Positions 16,597 through 24,491 of a DNA stretch of 64,000 nt are shown here, in pieces (the first letter of the stretch is position 1; each line of letters begins with the position of its first letter). Location of the stretch: the NCBI RefSeq assembly GCF_001905125.1, contig NZ_LWLE01000012.1, positions 66,759 to 130,758 of the forward strand. Reading direction: 5' to 3'. A program made the translations under genes and the position numbers. This DNA is from Streptomyces sp. TSRI0281 (GTDB lineage Bacteria; Actinomycetota; Actinomycetes; Streptomycetales; Streptomycetaceae). A model generated the notes under the pieces. That model was not told the DNA's origin, ran no database searches, and was given only the letters and a program-made list of their open reading frames with translations.

Positions 16597-17619
16597 ATGA
16601 GCCAGTTACCCAAACAGCCCGCCGCAGTCTCCGTTCCGACCAGCGCCGACGTGGCGCGACTCGCCGGAGTCTCCAGGGCCACCGTGTCGTACGTACTGAA
16701 CAACAACGCCACCGTACGGATCAGCGAACCCACCCGGCACAGAGTCAGAGAAGCCGCCACCCAGCTCGGCTATGTGCCCCACGCGGCCGCGCGCAGTCTG
16801 CGCGCCGGACATACCCGCATGGTGCTGCTGCCCGCCGGACACGCCCCGGCCGGACCCGCGCACCACCACTTCTTCCAGGAACTCCAGTCCGGCCTGCGCC
16901 GCCTCGACTACACCGTCGTCCAGTACGGCAGCGTCGGCCTCGGCGCCGACGAGGCCGCCAGGGCCTGGGCCGAACTCCGGCCCGTCGCCGTCGTCGCACC
17001 CGCCGGTGTCGCCCTCACCCCGCACGGCATAGCCGTGCTCACCCGCTCCGGAGCCAAGGCGGTCGTCACCCTGGGCCCGGAACCCGTCGACGGTGCGCAC
17101 GCGCTGGTCATCGACCAGCGGGAGGTCGGCAGTTGTGCCGTCGGCCATCTCCTCGGACGCGGCCGCCGCCGGATCGGCGTGGTCATGCCCCAGGAGCCGG
17201 GCCTCGCCCCGTTCGCCGAACCACGCCTGGCCGGAGCACTGCGCGCGGCGGAACCGGCGGGCGCCCGCATCCAGCCGCTGCCGCTGCGCTACGAGGAGGA
17301 GTCGGCGGCCGGCCTTGCCTCCCGCTGGCGCGCGCTCGGCCTGGACGCGGTCTTCGCCTACAACGACGAGTACGCGATGCTGCTGACAAGAGCCCTTCAG
17401 GACGTAGGCATCGAGGTGCCGCGCGAAACAGCGGTGATCGGCGCGGACGACCTGATGCTGGGCAGACTCCTGCGGCCGAGACTGAGCACCGTCCGGATGG
17501 AGCTGGCGACGCAACAGCCCCTGGCCGAGATGATCGACCGGCTGACGCAGCACCCCGGCGGAACACCGGAACGTCACGACCTGCTGCGCACCCGTGCCGT
17601 CCCCCGCGAATCCAGCTGA
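16597..17619 (+). CDS. LacI-family transcriptional regulator
   Basis: A 340-residue repressor-type protein. The helix-turn-helix and hinge are near the N-terminus (TSADVARLAGVSRATVSYVLNN, then LGYVPHAAARSLR), followed by a periplasmic-binding-protein-like effector domain ending with the usual VIGADDLMLGRLLRPRLSTVRM. Effector and target are unknown. It lies downstream of a GH18 glycosidase, which would fit sugar control, but other genes could be its targets. The ATG is chosen because upstream sequence is a low-complexity GGxCC repeat and not family-like. Confidence 0.92.
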   Translation: MSQLPKQPAAVSVPTSADVARLAGVSRATVSYVLNNNATVRISEPTRHRVREAATQLGYVPHAAARSLRAGHTRMVLLPAGHAPAGPAHHHFFQELQSGLRRLDYTVVQYGSVGLGADEAARAWAELRPVAVVAPAGVALTPHGIAVLTRSGAKAVVTLGPEPVDGAHALVIDQREVGSCAVGHLLGRGRRRIGVVMPQEPGLAPFAEPRLAGALRAAEPAGARIQPLPLRYEEESAAGLASRWRALGLDAVFAYNDEYAMLLTRALQDVGIEVPRETAVIGADDLMLGRLLRPRLSTVRMELATQQPLAEMIDRLTQHPGGTPERHDLLRTRAVPRESS

Positions 17620-17680
17620 CCGGGCCGCCGCGCGGAGCGACGACATGCGCGGGACACGACGGATGTCTAGCGTCGAAGGC

Positions 17681-17977
17681 ATGAGCCATCCGCAGAGCTA
17701 CGAGATCCTGCTGGTCCCCGAGTTCGAGAAGTCCGGCACCGACGACGCCCCCCGGCCCGGCCGCGCCATCCGCTCCGCGGTCGTGGCGGCCACCGGCCGG
17801 ACGGGGGAGTCGGGCTACCCCCGCTACGCCGGCGACGGCATGGTGGCGGACATCGACCCGGCGACGCGCACCGTGGAGGCGCTCCTGGTCGACGGCGCGG
17901 AGCTGGACTACGGGCTCTCCGTCAGGATCTCCGAGAAGAGCGTGGACAGCGGCACCGACAGGAACACCCGGAGCTGA
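17681..17977 (+). CDS. Small protein of unknown function
   Basis: A 98-residue soluble protein starting MSHPQSYEILLVPEF. I do not recognise a family. It is moderately acidic, has no signal peptide, transmembrane segment or cysteine, and its codon use fits Streptomyces coding sequence. The ATG is supported by TAGCGT seven bases upstream, a -10 hexamer placed as for a leaderless transcript. It is separated from the convergent thioredoxin gene by a long perfect hairpin. Confidence 0.6.
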   Translation: MSHPQSYEILLVPEFEKSGTDDAPRPGRAIRSAVVAATGRTGESGYPRYAGDGMVADIDPATRTVEALLVDGAELDYGLSVRISEKSVDSGTDRNTRS

Positions 17978-17996
17978 TCCGCCGTCGCGGACAGCG

Positions 17997-18028
17997 ATGA
18001 GGGCCGGTCCGTCCGGACCGGCCCTCAT
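17997..18028. terminator. Bidirectional terminator between small protein gene and thioredoxin gene
   Basis: A perfect 15-base inverted repeat (ATGAGGGCCGGTCCG and complement) with a two-base centre lies between convergent stops, 20 bases after one and 26 before the other. Confidence 0.85.
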
Positions 18029-18053
18029 CCCGGGCGCTGCGCCGCGAAAAGCC

Positions 18054-18434
18054 CTACTGCTGCTCCGGCTGCTCCTGCTTCTGGGCCTCGACGGACTTGC
18101 GTACCTCGTCCATGTCCAGGTTCCGGGCCTGTCCGATGACGTCCTCAAGGGCCGCCTCGGGCAGCGCACCGGGCTGGGAGAACACGGCCACGTTGTCCCG
18201 CACGATCATCAGCGTCGGGATGGACCGGATCTCGAAGGCGGCCGCCAGCTCCTGCTGCGCCTCCGTGTCGACCTTGGCGAAGACCAGATCGGGGTGGCGC
18301 TCGGACGCCGAGTCGTAGACCGGTGCGAACTGCCGGCACGGGCCGCACCAGGAAGCCCAGAAGTCGATCAGCACGAAGTCGTTGTCACTGACGACCTGAT
18401 CGAAGTTTTCCTTGGTGAGCTCTACGGTGCTCAT
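18054..18434 (-). CDS. trxA: Thioredoxin
   Basis: A 126-residue thioredoxin with the redox-active WCGPC motif (FWASWCGPCRQFAP), the cis-proline in SIPTLMIV and a normal fold order; the last 20 residues are a charged Gln/Glu-rich tail. It reduces cytoplasmic protein disulfides using thioredoxin reductase. The ATG gives the canonical start STVELTKENFDQVV. A good SigR-type promoter lies about 45 bases upstream, so induction by disulfide stress is expected. Confidence 0.96.
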   Translation of the reverse strand: MSTVELTKENFDQVVSDNDFVLIDFWASWCGPCRQFAPVYDSASERHPDLVFAKVDTEAQQELAAAFEIRSIPTLMIVRDNVAVFSQPGALPEAALEDVIGQARNLDMDEVRKSVEAQKQEQPEQQ

Positions 18435-18477
18435 GCTGTGATACCTCTTCCTGTGCCCGTTTGGACGTGTCCCGCAC

Positions 18478-18503
18478 AACGGTGACCGCTCCTGCGCTAT
18501 TCC
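18478..18503 (-). promoter_or_regulatory. SigR-type promoter for thioredoxin
   Basis: Read on the minus strand it is GGAAT, 18 bases, then GTT, which is the established SigR consensus spacing. The transcript would begin near 18470 and give a leader of about 36 bases before the thioredoxin ATG. Thioredoxin genes are classic SigR targets, which raises confidence. Confidence 0.75.
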
Positions 18504-18549
18504 GCCTTCCCATGTGGCCGTGGCGCACACCCACGATCAGACTGTTCGC

Positions 18550-20004
18550 ATGACCGAAGCAGTGGAGGGCGCAGTGGAGAACACCGAGTACGACGTCGTG
18601 GTGATCGGTGCGGGGCCGGTGGGGGAGAACGTGGCCGACCGGGCCCGCGCGGCCGGTCTGAGCGCGGCTGTCGTGGAGTCGGAGCTCATCGGCGGCGAAT
18701 GTTCGTACTGGGCGTGCATGCCCAGCAAGGCTCTGCTGCGCCCTGTCGTCGCGCGGGCCGACGCACGCCGCGTCCCGGGCCTGAGCGCCGCCGTGCAGGG
18801 CCCCCTGGACGTCGGGGCGGTCCTGGCCCACCGCGACGCGTACGCCTCGCACTGGAAGGACGACGGCCAGGCCGCCTGGCTGGACGGTATCGGCGCGGAC
18901 GTCTACCGGGGCACGGGCCGCCTCACCGGTACCAGAAAGGTCACCGTCACCGCCCCGGACGGTACGGAACACGGGCTGACCGCCCGGCACGCCGTCGCCG
19001 TCTGCACCGGCAGCAGGGCCGTCGTCCCCGACCTTCCCGGGATCTCCGACGCCCGGCCCTGGACCAGCCGCGAGGCGACCAGCGCCAAGGAGGTGCCCGC
19101 CCGGCTGGTGGTCGTCGGCGGGGGCGTCGTGGGCGTCGAGATGGCGACCGTCTGGCAGGCCCTGGGGTCCGAGGTGACGATGCTGATCCGGGGCACGGGT
19201 CTGCTGCCGAAGATGGAGCCGTTCGCGGGCGAGCTGGTCGCCGAGGCGCTCACCGAGGCCGGTGCGACGATCCGTACCGGAGTGTCCGCCACCGCCGTGC
19301 ACCGGGCCGGTCAGGACGGACCGGTCACCGTGGAGCTGGACAACGGCGAGCGGATCGAGGCCGACGAGGTCCTCTTCGCCACCGGCCGGGCACCCCGCAC
19401 CGACGATCTGGGCCTGGAGACGGTGGACCTCGAACCCGGCTCCTGGCTCACGGTCGACGACAGCTGCCGTGTCGAGGGCAGCACCTGGCTGTACGCCGTG
19501 GGGGACGTCAACCACCGGGCGCTGCTGACCCACCAGGGCAAGTACCAGGCCCGTATCGCGGGCGCCGCGATCGCCGCCCGCGCCCAGGGCGTCCCCCTGC
19601 TGGAGAGCGACCGCTGGGGCGCCCACGCGGCCACCGCCGATCACGCCGCCGTCCCCCAGGTCGTCTTCACCGACCCGGAGGCGGCCTCGGTCGGCCTCAC
19701 CCTCGCCGAGGCCGAAGAGGCCGGCCACCGGGTACGGGCGGTCGACCACGACCTGGCCGCGGTGGCGGGTTCAGGCCTGTACGCCGACGGGTACCGGGGC
19801 CGCGCCCGCATGATCGTCGACCTGGACCGGGAGATCGTGCTCGGCGTCACCTTCGTGGGGCCCGGCATCGGCGAACTGCTGCACTCGGCGACGGTCGCGG
19901 TCGCGGGCGAGGTGCCCATCGAGCGCCTGTGGCACGCGGTCCCGGCATACCCGACCATCAGCGAGGTGTGGCTGCGGCTGCTGGAGGCGTACCGGGACGC
20001 GTAG
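18550..20004 (+). CDS. FAD-dependent pyridine nucleotide-disulfide oxidoreductase
   Basis: A 484-residue flavoprotein of the lipoamide dehydrogenase/mercuric reductase family. It has the FAD-binding VVVIGAGPVGEN, the redox cysteine pair in GGECSYWACMPSKALLR, the NAD(P) loop VVVGGGVVGVEMA, and the FAD-contacting VGDVNHRALLTHQ. The family C-terminal His-Pro-Thr motif is altered: it reads AYPTISEVW, so the base His of lipoamide dehydrogenase is a Tyr. It therefore may not be a true lipoamide dehydrogenase. It diverges from thioredoxin, suggesting a thiol-redox role. The ATG follows CAGACT by seven bases, consistent with a leaderless start. Confidence 0.87.
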   Translation: MTEAVEGAVENTEYDVVVIGAGPVGENVADRARAAGLSAAVVESELIGGECSYWACMPSKALLRPVVARADARRVPGLSAAVQGPLDVGAVLAHRDAYASHWKDDGQAAWLDGIGADVYRGTGRLTGTRKVTVTAPDGTEHGLTARHAVAVCTGSRAVVPDLPGISDARPWTSREATSAKEVPARLVVVGGGVVGVEMATVWQALGSEVTMLIRGTGLLPKMEPFAGELVAEALTEAGATIRTGVSATAVHRAGQDGPVTVELDNGERIEADEVLFATGRAPRTDDLGLETVDLEPGSWLTVDDSCRVEGSTWLYAVGDVNHRALLTHQGKYQARIAGAAIAARAQGVPLLESDRWGAHAATADHAAVPQVVFTDPEAASVGLTLAEAEEAGHRVRAVDHDLAAVAGSGLYADGYRGRARMIVDLDREIVLGVTFVGPGIGELLHSATVAVAGEVPIERLWHAVPAYPTISEVWLRLLEAYRDA

Positions 20005-20050
20005 CCGCGCGGGTGGCCCGGCGGCCGGTCGCCCGACTCCGCCCCGGTAC

Positions 20051-20968
20051 TCATCGCAGGGTGAGCCGGGTCTCGGATGCGACGCGGGACAGCTTCTCCG
20101 GGTTGCGGACGTAGTAGAGCCCGGTGATGCGGCTGTCCTCGACCCGGACGGCCACGACGCCGTCGATCTCCCCGTCCAGATGTACGAGGAGTGCCGGGCT
20201 GCCGTTGACCACGGTGGGAGTCACGGTGATCGGGCGCTTGTTCTTGCCGAGACCGCCGATCATGAAGCGGGCCACCTTCCCGGCGCCGGTGATCGGCCGC
20301 AGCGCGGCCTGCTTGATGCCGCCGCCGTCGCTCATCAGGACGATCTCCGGGGCGAGCACATCGAGGAGGCCCTGCGGGTCCCCGGTTTCGAGCGCGCGCC
20401 GGAACGACTCCAGGGCCGCGCTGGTCACGCTCGGGGGGACCACCTGGCGAGGGCGGCGGGCATCGACGTGCCGGCGGGCGCGGTGCGCGATCTGGCGGAC
20501 GGCCGCGGGGCTCTTGTCCACGGCCGTCGCGATCTCGTCGTAGCCGACGTCGAAGACCTCGCGCAGCACGAAGACCGCGCGCTCGGTCGGCGACAGCGTT
20601 TCGAGGACGAGCATCATCGCCATCGACACACTCTCGGCGAGCTCGACGTCCTGAGCCACGTCCGGCGCGGTGAGCAGGGGCTCGGGCAGCCAGGGACCGA
20701 CGTACGCCTCCTTGCGGCGCTTCATCGTGCGCAGCCGGTTGAGGGACTGCCGGGTCGTGATCCGGACCAGATAGGCACGCTGGTCGCGTACCTGCTCCAG
20801 GTCGACCTCGACCCACCGCAGCCAGGTCTCCTGGAGGACGTCCTCGGCGTCGGCCGCCGATCCGAGCATCTCGTAGGCGACGGTGAAGAGCAGGTTGCGG
20901 TGGGCGACGAACGTCTCGGTCGCCGGGTCCGTCGTCCCGGTCGCCGGGGCAGTGGCGTGGTCGCTCAT
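20051..20968 (-). CDS. sigJ: ECF41-type RNA polymerase sigma factor SigJ
   Basis: A 305-residue ECF sigma factor. Region 2 is in the first 95 residues (HRNLLFTVAYEMLGSAADAEDVLQ), region 4 around 130-180 (LSPTERAVFVLREVFDVGYDEIA). It continues with the long SnoaL-like C-terminal domain that defines ECF41, including the signature MSDGGGI and the terminal YYVRNPEKL. In this group the extra domain tunes sigma activity, replacing a separate anti-sigma factor. AAGGAG stands about 12 bases before the ATG. The flavoprotein gene upstream on the same strand is the usual kind of ECF41 target. Confidence 0.95.
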   Translation of the reverse strand: MSDHATAPATGTTDPATETFVAHRNLLFTVAYEMLGSAADAEDVLQETWLRWVEVDLEQVRDQRAYLVRITTRQSLNRLRTMKRRKEAYVGPWLPEPLLTAPDVAQDVELAESVSMAMMLVLETLSPTERAVFVLREVFDVGYDEIATAVDKSPAAVRQIAHRARRHVDARRPRQVVPPSVTSAALESFRRALETGDPQGLLDVLAPEIVLMSDGGGIKQAALRPITGAGKVARFMIGGLGKNKRPITVTPTVVNGSPALLVHLDGEIDGVVAVRVEDSRITGLYYVRNPEKLSRVASETRLTLR

Positions 20969-21091
20969 GTCTCGACCCCTCTCCTTCGCGGTCGGCCCCG
21001 GTGGCGGAGGGCCTTGGAGCGTGCATCCACAGCAAGGTCCTTTCCACCGGCGGCCGTTCGGTCCGATGCACCTGTCCGGTGCGATCAGGAG

Positions 21092-21098
21092 TGTGACA
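21092..21098 (-). promoter_or_regulatory. Possible ECF41 -35 element upstream of sigJ
   Basis: TGTCACA, the ECF41 -35 motif, occurs on the sigJ strand 124 bases before its start. The expected CGTC -10 is not found at 16-17 bases, so self-activation is only weakly supported. Confidence 0.35.
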
Positions 21099-21140
21099 CC
21101 ATCCGATGCCGGTCCGGCCGGCCGGACCGGCCACGAGCCC

Positions 21141-22343
21141 TCAGGCCGCCGGTTCGGCGGCGGCCCGCACCTCGCCGCGCCTGGCCTCCAGTACGTGTCG
21201 GCGTGTGTCGTCCTTGGCCCACGACCAGCTGAGCGAACCGGGCTTGCGTGCCTCGTCGGCCAACTGCTTGACCGTGCCCCGGCAGATGAACTCCTTGAGC
21301 TTCGCGCCGGGGCGGCCGCCGAGATGGAACCGCATCGCCGTGTCGTTCCTGTGGGCGAGCTGGAAGATGCCGACGCGACGGCCCAGGCTGATGCACTGTC
21401 CGGCGAACCCCAGCTCGATGGGTGCGGGTCGCTCGTCCGCGATCCGGCTGAGCACCGTGTCGGCGGCGTGCGCGCCCAGCGGCCCCGCCGCCTGGCAGCT
21501 CATCCGGAACGGCAGGTCCGAGGGAGCCGCCGAATCCCCGGCCGCGACGATGCGTGAGTCGTCCACGCTCGTCAACGTCTCGTCCGTGAGCAGGCGGCCC
21601 AAGGCATCGGTGCTCAGACCGCTGCGGGCGGCCAGGTCCGGCACCCCGAATCCGGCGGTCCACAGGGTCACCTCGCTCGGCAGCTCACGGCCGCCACTGA
21701 GCCGCACGGCATCACGCGTCACCGCCGTCACCTTCGCGTCTGGGCCTTCCAGCACGGTCACACCGAGCGCGGCCAGCCGTCCGGCAACCGAGCGTCGGCC
21801 CCGGGGGTGCAGGTACGGGCCGAGCACGTCGCCGCAGACCAGGGTCACGGTACGGCCCGCCTCCGCCAGCTCGGCGGCGGTCTCGATGCCGGTCGGACCG
21901 GCTCCGACCACCGTCACCGCGGCCGTCGGCGACGCGGCGTCGAGGACCGACCGCAGCCGCAGCGCCTCTTCCAGGCCGGCGAGCGGGTAGGCGAACTCGG
22001 CCGCTCCGGGCACCCGCGGGTCGGCGCTGCCACTGCCCACCGCGTACACCAGATAGTCGTAGCCGACCGTGCCACCGGTCGCCAGCGTCACGCCGCGCCC
22101 GGCCGCGTCGATCCGGGTCACGGTGCCGACGACCAGCCGGACGCCCGCGGCCAGGATCTCCCGGTAGTCGACGACCGCGTCGTGGGTCCCGCCCACCACT
22201 TGGTGCAGTCGGATCCGCTCGACGAACGTCGGGCGCGGATTGATCAGTGTCACGGTCACGTCGTCGCGCCGCGTCAGACGATTGGCCGTCATGACACCGG
22301 CGTATCCGCCGCCGATCACGACCACATCGGTCTTCTCCGTCAT
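21141..22343 (-). CDS. NAD(P)/FAD-dependent oxidoreductase (type II NADH dehydrogenase-like)
   Basis: A 400-residue two-dinucleotide-binding flavoprotein: FAD loop VVVIGGGYAGVMTANRL at the N-terminus, VYAVGSGSADPRVPGA, NAD loop VTVVGAGPTGIETAAELA, and IVAAGDSAAP. It has no redox disulfide, so it resembles NDH-2 or the FAD oxidoreductases that accompany ECF41 sigma factors. The substrate is unknown. AAGGAG precedes the ATG, and a TGTCACA-N16-TGTC element lies about 35 bases further up. It is followed 172 bases later by sigJ on the same strand. Confidence 0.88.
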   Translation of the reverse strand: MTEKTDVVVIGGGYAGVMTANRLTRRDDVTVTLINPRPTFVERIRLHQVVGGTHDAVVDYREILAAGVRLVVGTVTRIDAAGRGVTLATGGTVGYDYLVYAVGSGSADPRVPGAAEFAYPLAGLEEALRLRSVLDAASPTAAVTVVGAGPTGIETAAELAEAGRTVTLVCGDVLGPYLHPRGRRSVAGRLAALGVTVLEGPDAKVTAVTRDAVRLSGGRELPSEVTLWTAGFGVPDLAARSGLSTDALGRLLTDETLTSVDDSRIVAAGDSAAPSDLPFRMSCQAAGPLGAHAADTVLSRIADERPAPIELGFAGQCISLGRRVGIFQLAHRNDTAMRFHLGGRPGAKLKEFICRGTVKQLADEARKPGSLSWSWAKDDTRRHVLEARRGEVRAAAEPAA

Positions 22344-22376
22344 GGTGTCTCCTTCGTTCGAGGCGTTCGGCCTCAA

Positions 22377-22403
22377 GACACCGCGTGTTCGGCCCTTGTG
22401 ACA
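22377..22403 (-). promoter_or_regulatory. ECF41-type promoter for the FAD oxidoreductase
   Basis: On the minus strand, TGTCACA is followed after 16 bases by TGTC, close to the ECF41 consensus TGTCACA-N16/17-CGTC. It is 34 bases from the start codon and faces a typical ECF41 target gene beside sigJ. Confidence 0.65.
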
Positions 22404-22443
22404 GCGTGTGAGGCAGATCACTCCCCGGAGACGGTCCCGACCG

Positions 22444-23199
22444 TCACTGCCGTACGGCTACGAGTACGTAGCTGTTGCCCACCTGCCAGACCGGGCCGGC
22501 GTTGGTGAAACCCGCCTCCTTCAGCAGTTCGACATGGCGGGCCACGGTGACGGAGCAGCCGGAGTGCTCGCTGCCGCGTCGGCGCCTGCGCGCGCACAGT
22601 TCCGCCAGTTCGGGTTCGTGTGCGATCGCCGCCCACCACGCCTCCCAGTCCTCGTGGTCGAACGCTCGCTGCCGCTCGGCCCGGCGGGTCCCGACGAATT
22701 CGGCGATCCCGGCGACGCTCGCCCCCTCCTGGGAGAGGTGATCCGCGTTGATCAGTACGCCGCCGGGCCGGAGGAGCGCGGTGAGCTCGGCATAGGTGCG
22801 GCGCAGCACCTGTTCGGGGAGGTAGTGAAGTGCCGTGGTGGAGACGATCGCGTCCACCGGTCCCCGCAGTGCCAGCGTGGCGATCCAGCCGTCCTCGCCG
22901 ATGACCGCCTCGACATAGCGCGCCGCGTTCGGATGGCGGGCGCGCCCCAGTGCCAGCAGCAGGGGGTCCATGTCGACGGCGACGATCCGGGCCGTCGGCA
23001 GGCGCCCGACGAGCCGCGCGGGCAGGGAGCCCGGACCGCAGCCCAAGTCCAGGATGCGGGGCCGGTCATGGTCGGCTGTCACGTGCTCGACCACGTCGGC
23101 GACCACGGTGAATCGCTCTTCCCTGTCGATCGCGTACCGCTGCTGCTGCTGTTCCCAGCGGTCCACCCACCGTTCGGCCGTCGGCATGCTGACGCTCAT
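22444..23199 (-). CDS. Class I SAM-dependent methyltransferase
   Basis: A 251-residue methyltransferase: the SAM motif ILDLGCGPGSLPARL near residue 45, VAVDMDPLLLALG, DAIVSTTALHYLPE and LLRPGGVLINADHL follow in class I order. The start MSVSMPTAERWVDRW is preferred by family resemblance. An ATG 24 codons upstream (at 23271) overlaps the aminotransferase stop as ATGA and cannot be excluded; choosing it would put a perfect palindrome inside the coding region. It is the last gene of the PLP-enzyme set and may methylate the product of that pathway, though this is inference. Confidence 0.82.
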   Translation of the reverse strand: MSVSMPTAERWVDRWEQQQQRYAIDREERFTVVADVVEHVTADHDRPRILDLGCGPGSLPARLVGRLPTARIVAVDMDPLLLALGRARHPNAARYVEAVIGEDGWIATLALRGPVDAIVSTTALHYLPEQVLRRTYAELTALLRPGGVLINADHLSQEGASVAGIAEFVGTRRAERQRAFDHEDWEAWWAAIAHEPELAELCARRRRRGSEHSGCSVTVARHVELLKEAGFTNAGPVWQVGNSYVLVAVRQ

Positions 23200-23255
23200 C
23201 GTGCGGTACCACCCCTGCTCTTCCGGTTCTCTTCCCGAGACTCCGAATCTACAGG

Positions 23256-23270
23256 TGAAAACGGTTTTCA
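23256..23270. promoter_or_regulatory. Perfect Zur-like palindrome at the aminotransferase/methyltransferase junction
   Basis: TGAAAACGGTTTTCA is a perfect 7-1-7 inverted repeat, the architecture of Streptomyces Zur boxes (near TGAAAATGATTTTCA), matching 13 of 15 positions. It overlaps the stop of the aminotransferase gene and ends 57 bases before the preferred methyltransferase start. Confidence 0.6.
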
Positions 23271-24491
23271 TGATGGTGGCGCCAGTGAAGTCAGCACTTC
23301 CAGCAGGCGGTCGACCTCCTCCCGGGTGTTGTACGCGTGCAGGCTGACCCGGACCGAGCTGCGCCTCTCTCCGGCGCGCCCCTGACACAGTCCGTCGGCC
23401 CGGACCATGAACCCGTGGCTGAACAGGATGAAGCCCAGGTCCACCGACTCGATGTCCGAGTGGCGGAACGTCACGATCCCATGGCGCTGCCGCACCGCGG
23501 ACCGCTCCGCCAGACTCAGTTGACACCCCACCACCTCATACGGGGGCAGCCCGCGAAGCCCCTCGGTGAGGCGGGCAGCCAGGCCGACGGTCCACTGTTC
23601 GATACGCTCCGGCCCGGCGCCGTCGAGCCAGTCGAGGGCTGCTCCGAGGCTGGCGATGCCGACGGTGTTGGGGGTGCCCTGCCAGCCGCGCGGGGTGAAC
23701 TCCGCGCCACGCAGGCCACGGGACCAGACCGCTCCCGACCCGGGCAGGGCCATCGCCTTGTGACCCGAGAAGACGGCGAAGTCGACGTCCAACTCCCGCA
23801 GCGAGAGCGGCAGATGGCCGACGCTCTGAGCGGCGTCCAGGGCGATGGGCACATCCGGGCCCACTGTTTCGCGTATCCGGCGTACGTTCATGTCGCCGCC
23901 GTAGACATGGTGCACATGCGTGGCCGCGACGAAGCGGGTACGACGGGTCAGCATTCCGGCCAGCGCGCGGATGTCGTAGTCGCCCGACGACTTCTGGTAG
24001 GGCATCTCCCGGACGCCGACCCGGATGTTCCGCCGGGCCAGGACATCCCTGGCCTCCAGCCAGGGCGAGACGTTGGCCTCGTGATCCGCGAACGGAACGA
24101 TGATCTCGTCACCGTCGGCCAGTTCGTCCACCAGCCAGTCGAGTGCCACCGCCCGTAACCCCTCGGTCGTCCCGCTGACGAAGTGCACCCGGGAGCGGGC
24201 GGGGTCCGGATCGTCGAGGAACGCCTTGACGCGTTCCCGTACCCGCTCGATCAGTGCCGTGGTGCTGTTGGCCCAGGGGTATGTACCGCGTCCCGCATTC
24301 GCGTTGGACGTCGTGAGGTAGTGGTGGACGGCATCCAGGACCGGCTGAGGTTTCTGCGCTGTCGCGGCGCTGTCCAGATAGGCCAGCTCCGGGTGCGCGG
24401 TGATGATCGGGAACTGGGCACGGATCATTCCCTGCCATGTGCTCAGATCCTCCCAGGAGGAAGCCCGTCCGTGCTGAGTCACGAAATTCAC
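23268..24491 (-). CDS. Class V aminotransferase / cysteine desulfurase-like PLP enzyme
   Basis: A 407-residue fold-type I PLP enzyme resembling SufS-type desulfurases and isopenicillin-N-epimerase-like proteins. It opens with AYLDSAATAQKPQPVLDAV, keeps FVSGTTEGLRAVA, THVHHVYGGDMNV, ALDAAQSVGHLP, the PLP lysine in VFSGHKAMALPGSG, and the C-terminal VRVSLHAYNTREEVDRL. It may act as a desulfurase, lyase or aminotransferase. The Cys that desulfurases carry is not obvious at the usual place, apart from one in GLCQGRAG, which may fill it. The ATG overlaps the stop of the cysteine-synthase/rhodanese gene (ATGA), so the two are coupled. Confidence 0.85.
   Translation of the reverse strand: MNFVTQHGRASSWEDLSTWQGMIRAQFPIITAHPELAYLDSAATAQKPQPVLDAVHHYLTTSNANAGRGTYPWANSTTALIERVRERVKAFLDDPDPARSRVHFVSGTTEGLRAVALDWLVDELADGDEIIVPFADHEANVSPWLEARDVLARRNIRVGVREMPYQKSSGDYDIRALAGMLTRRTRFVAATHVHHVYGGDMNVRRIRETVGPDVPIALDAAQSVGHLPLSLRELDVDFAVFSGHKAMALPGSGAVWSRGLRGAEFTPRGWQGTPNTVGIASLGAALDWLDGAGPERIEQWTVGLAARLTEGLRGLPPYEVVGCQLSLAERSAVRQRHGIVTFRHSDIESVDLGFILFSHGFMVRADGLCQGRAGERRSSVRVSLHAYNTREEVDRLLEVLTSLAPPS

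Noticed and set aside
23268-24491. The class V aminotransferase as the missing ergothioneine lyase EgtE
   Set aside because: EgtE is also a fold-type I PLP enzyme, but this gene is coupled to the SbnA-like/Y4yA operon about 10 kb away, and nothing specific ties it to ergothioneine.
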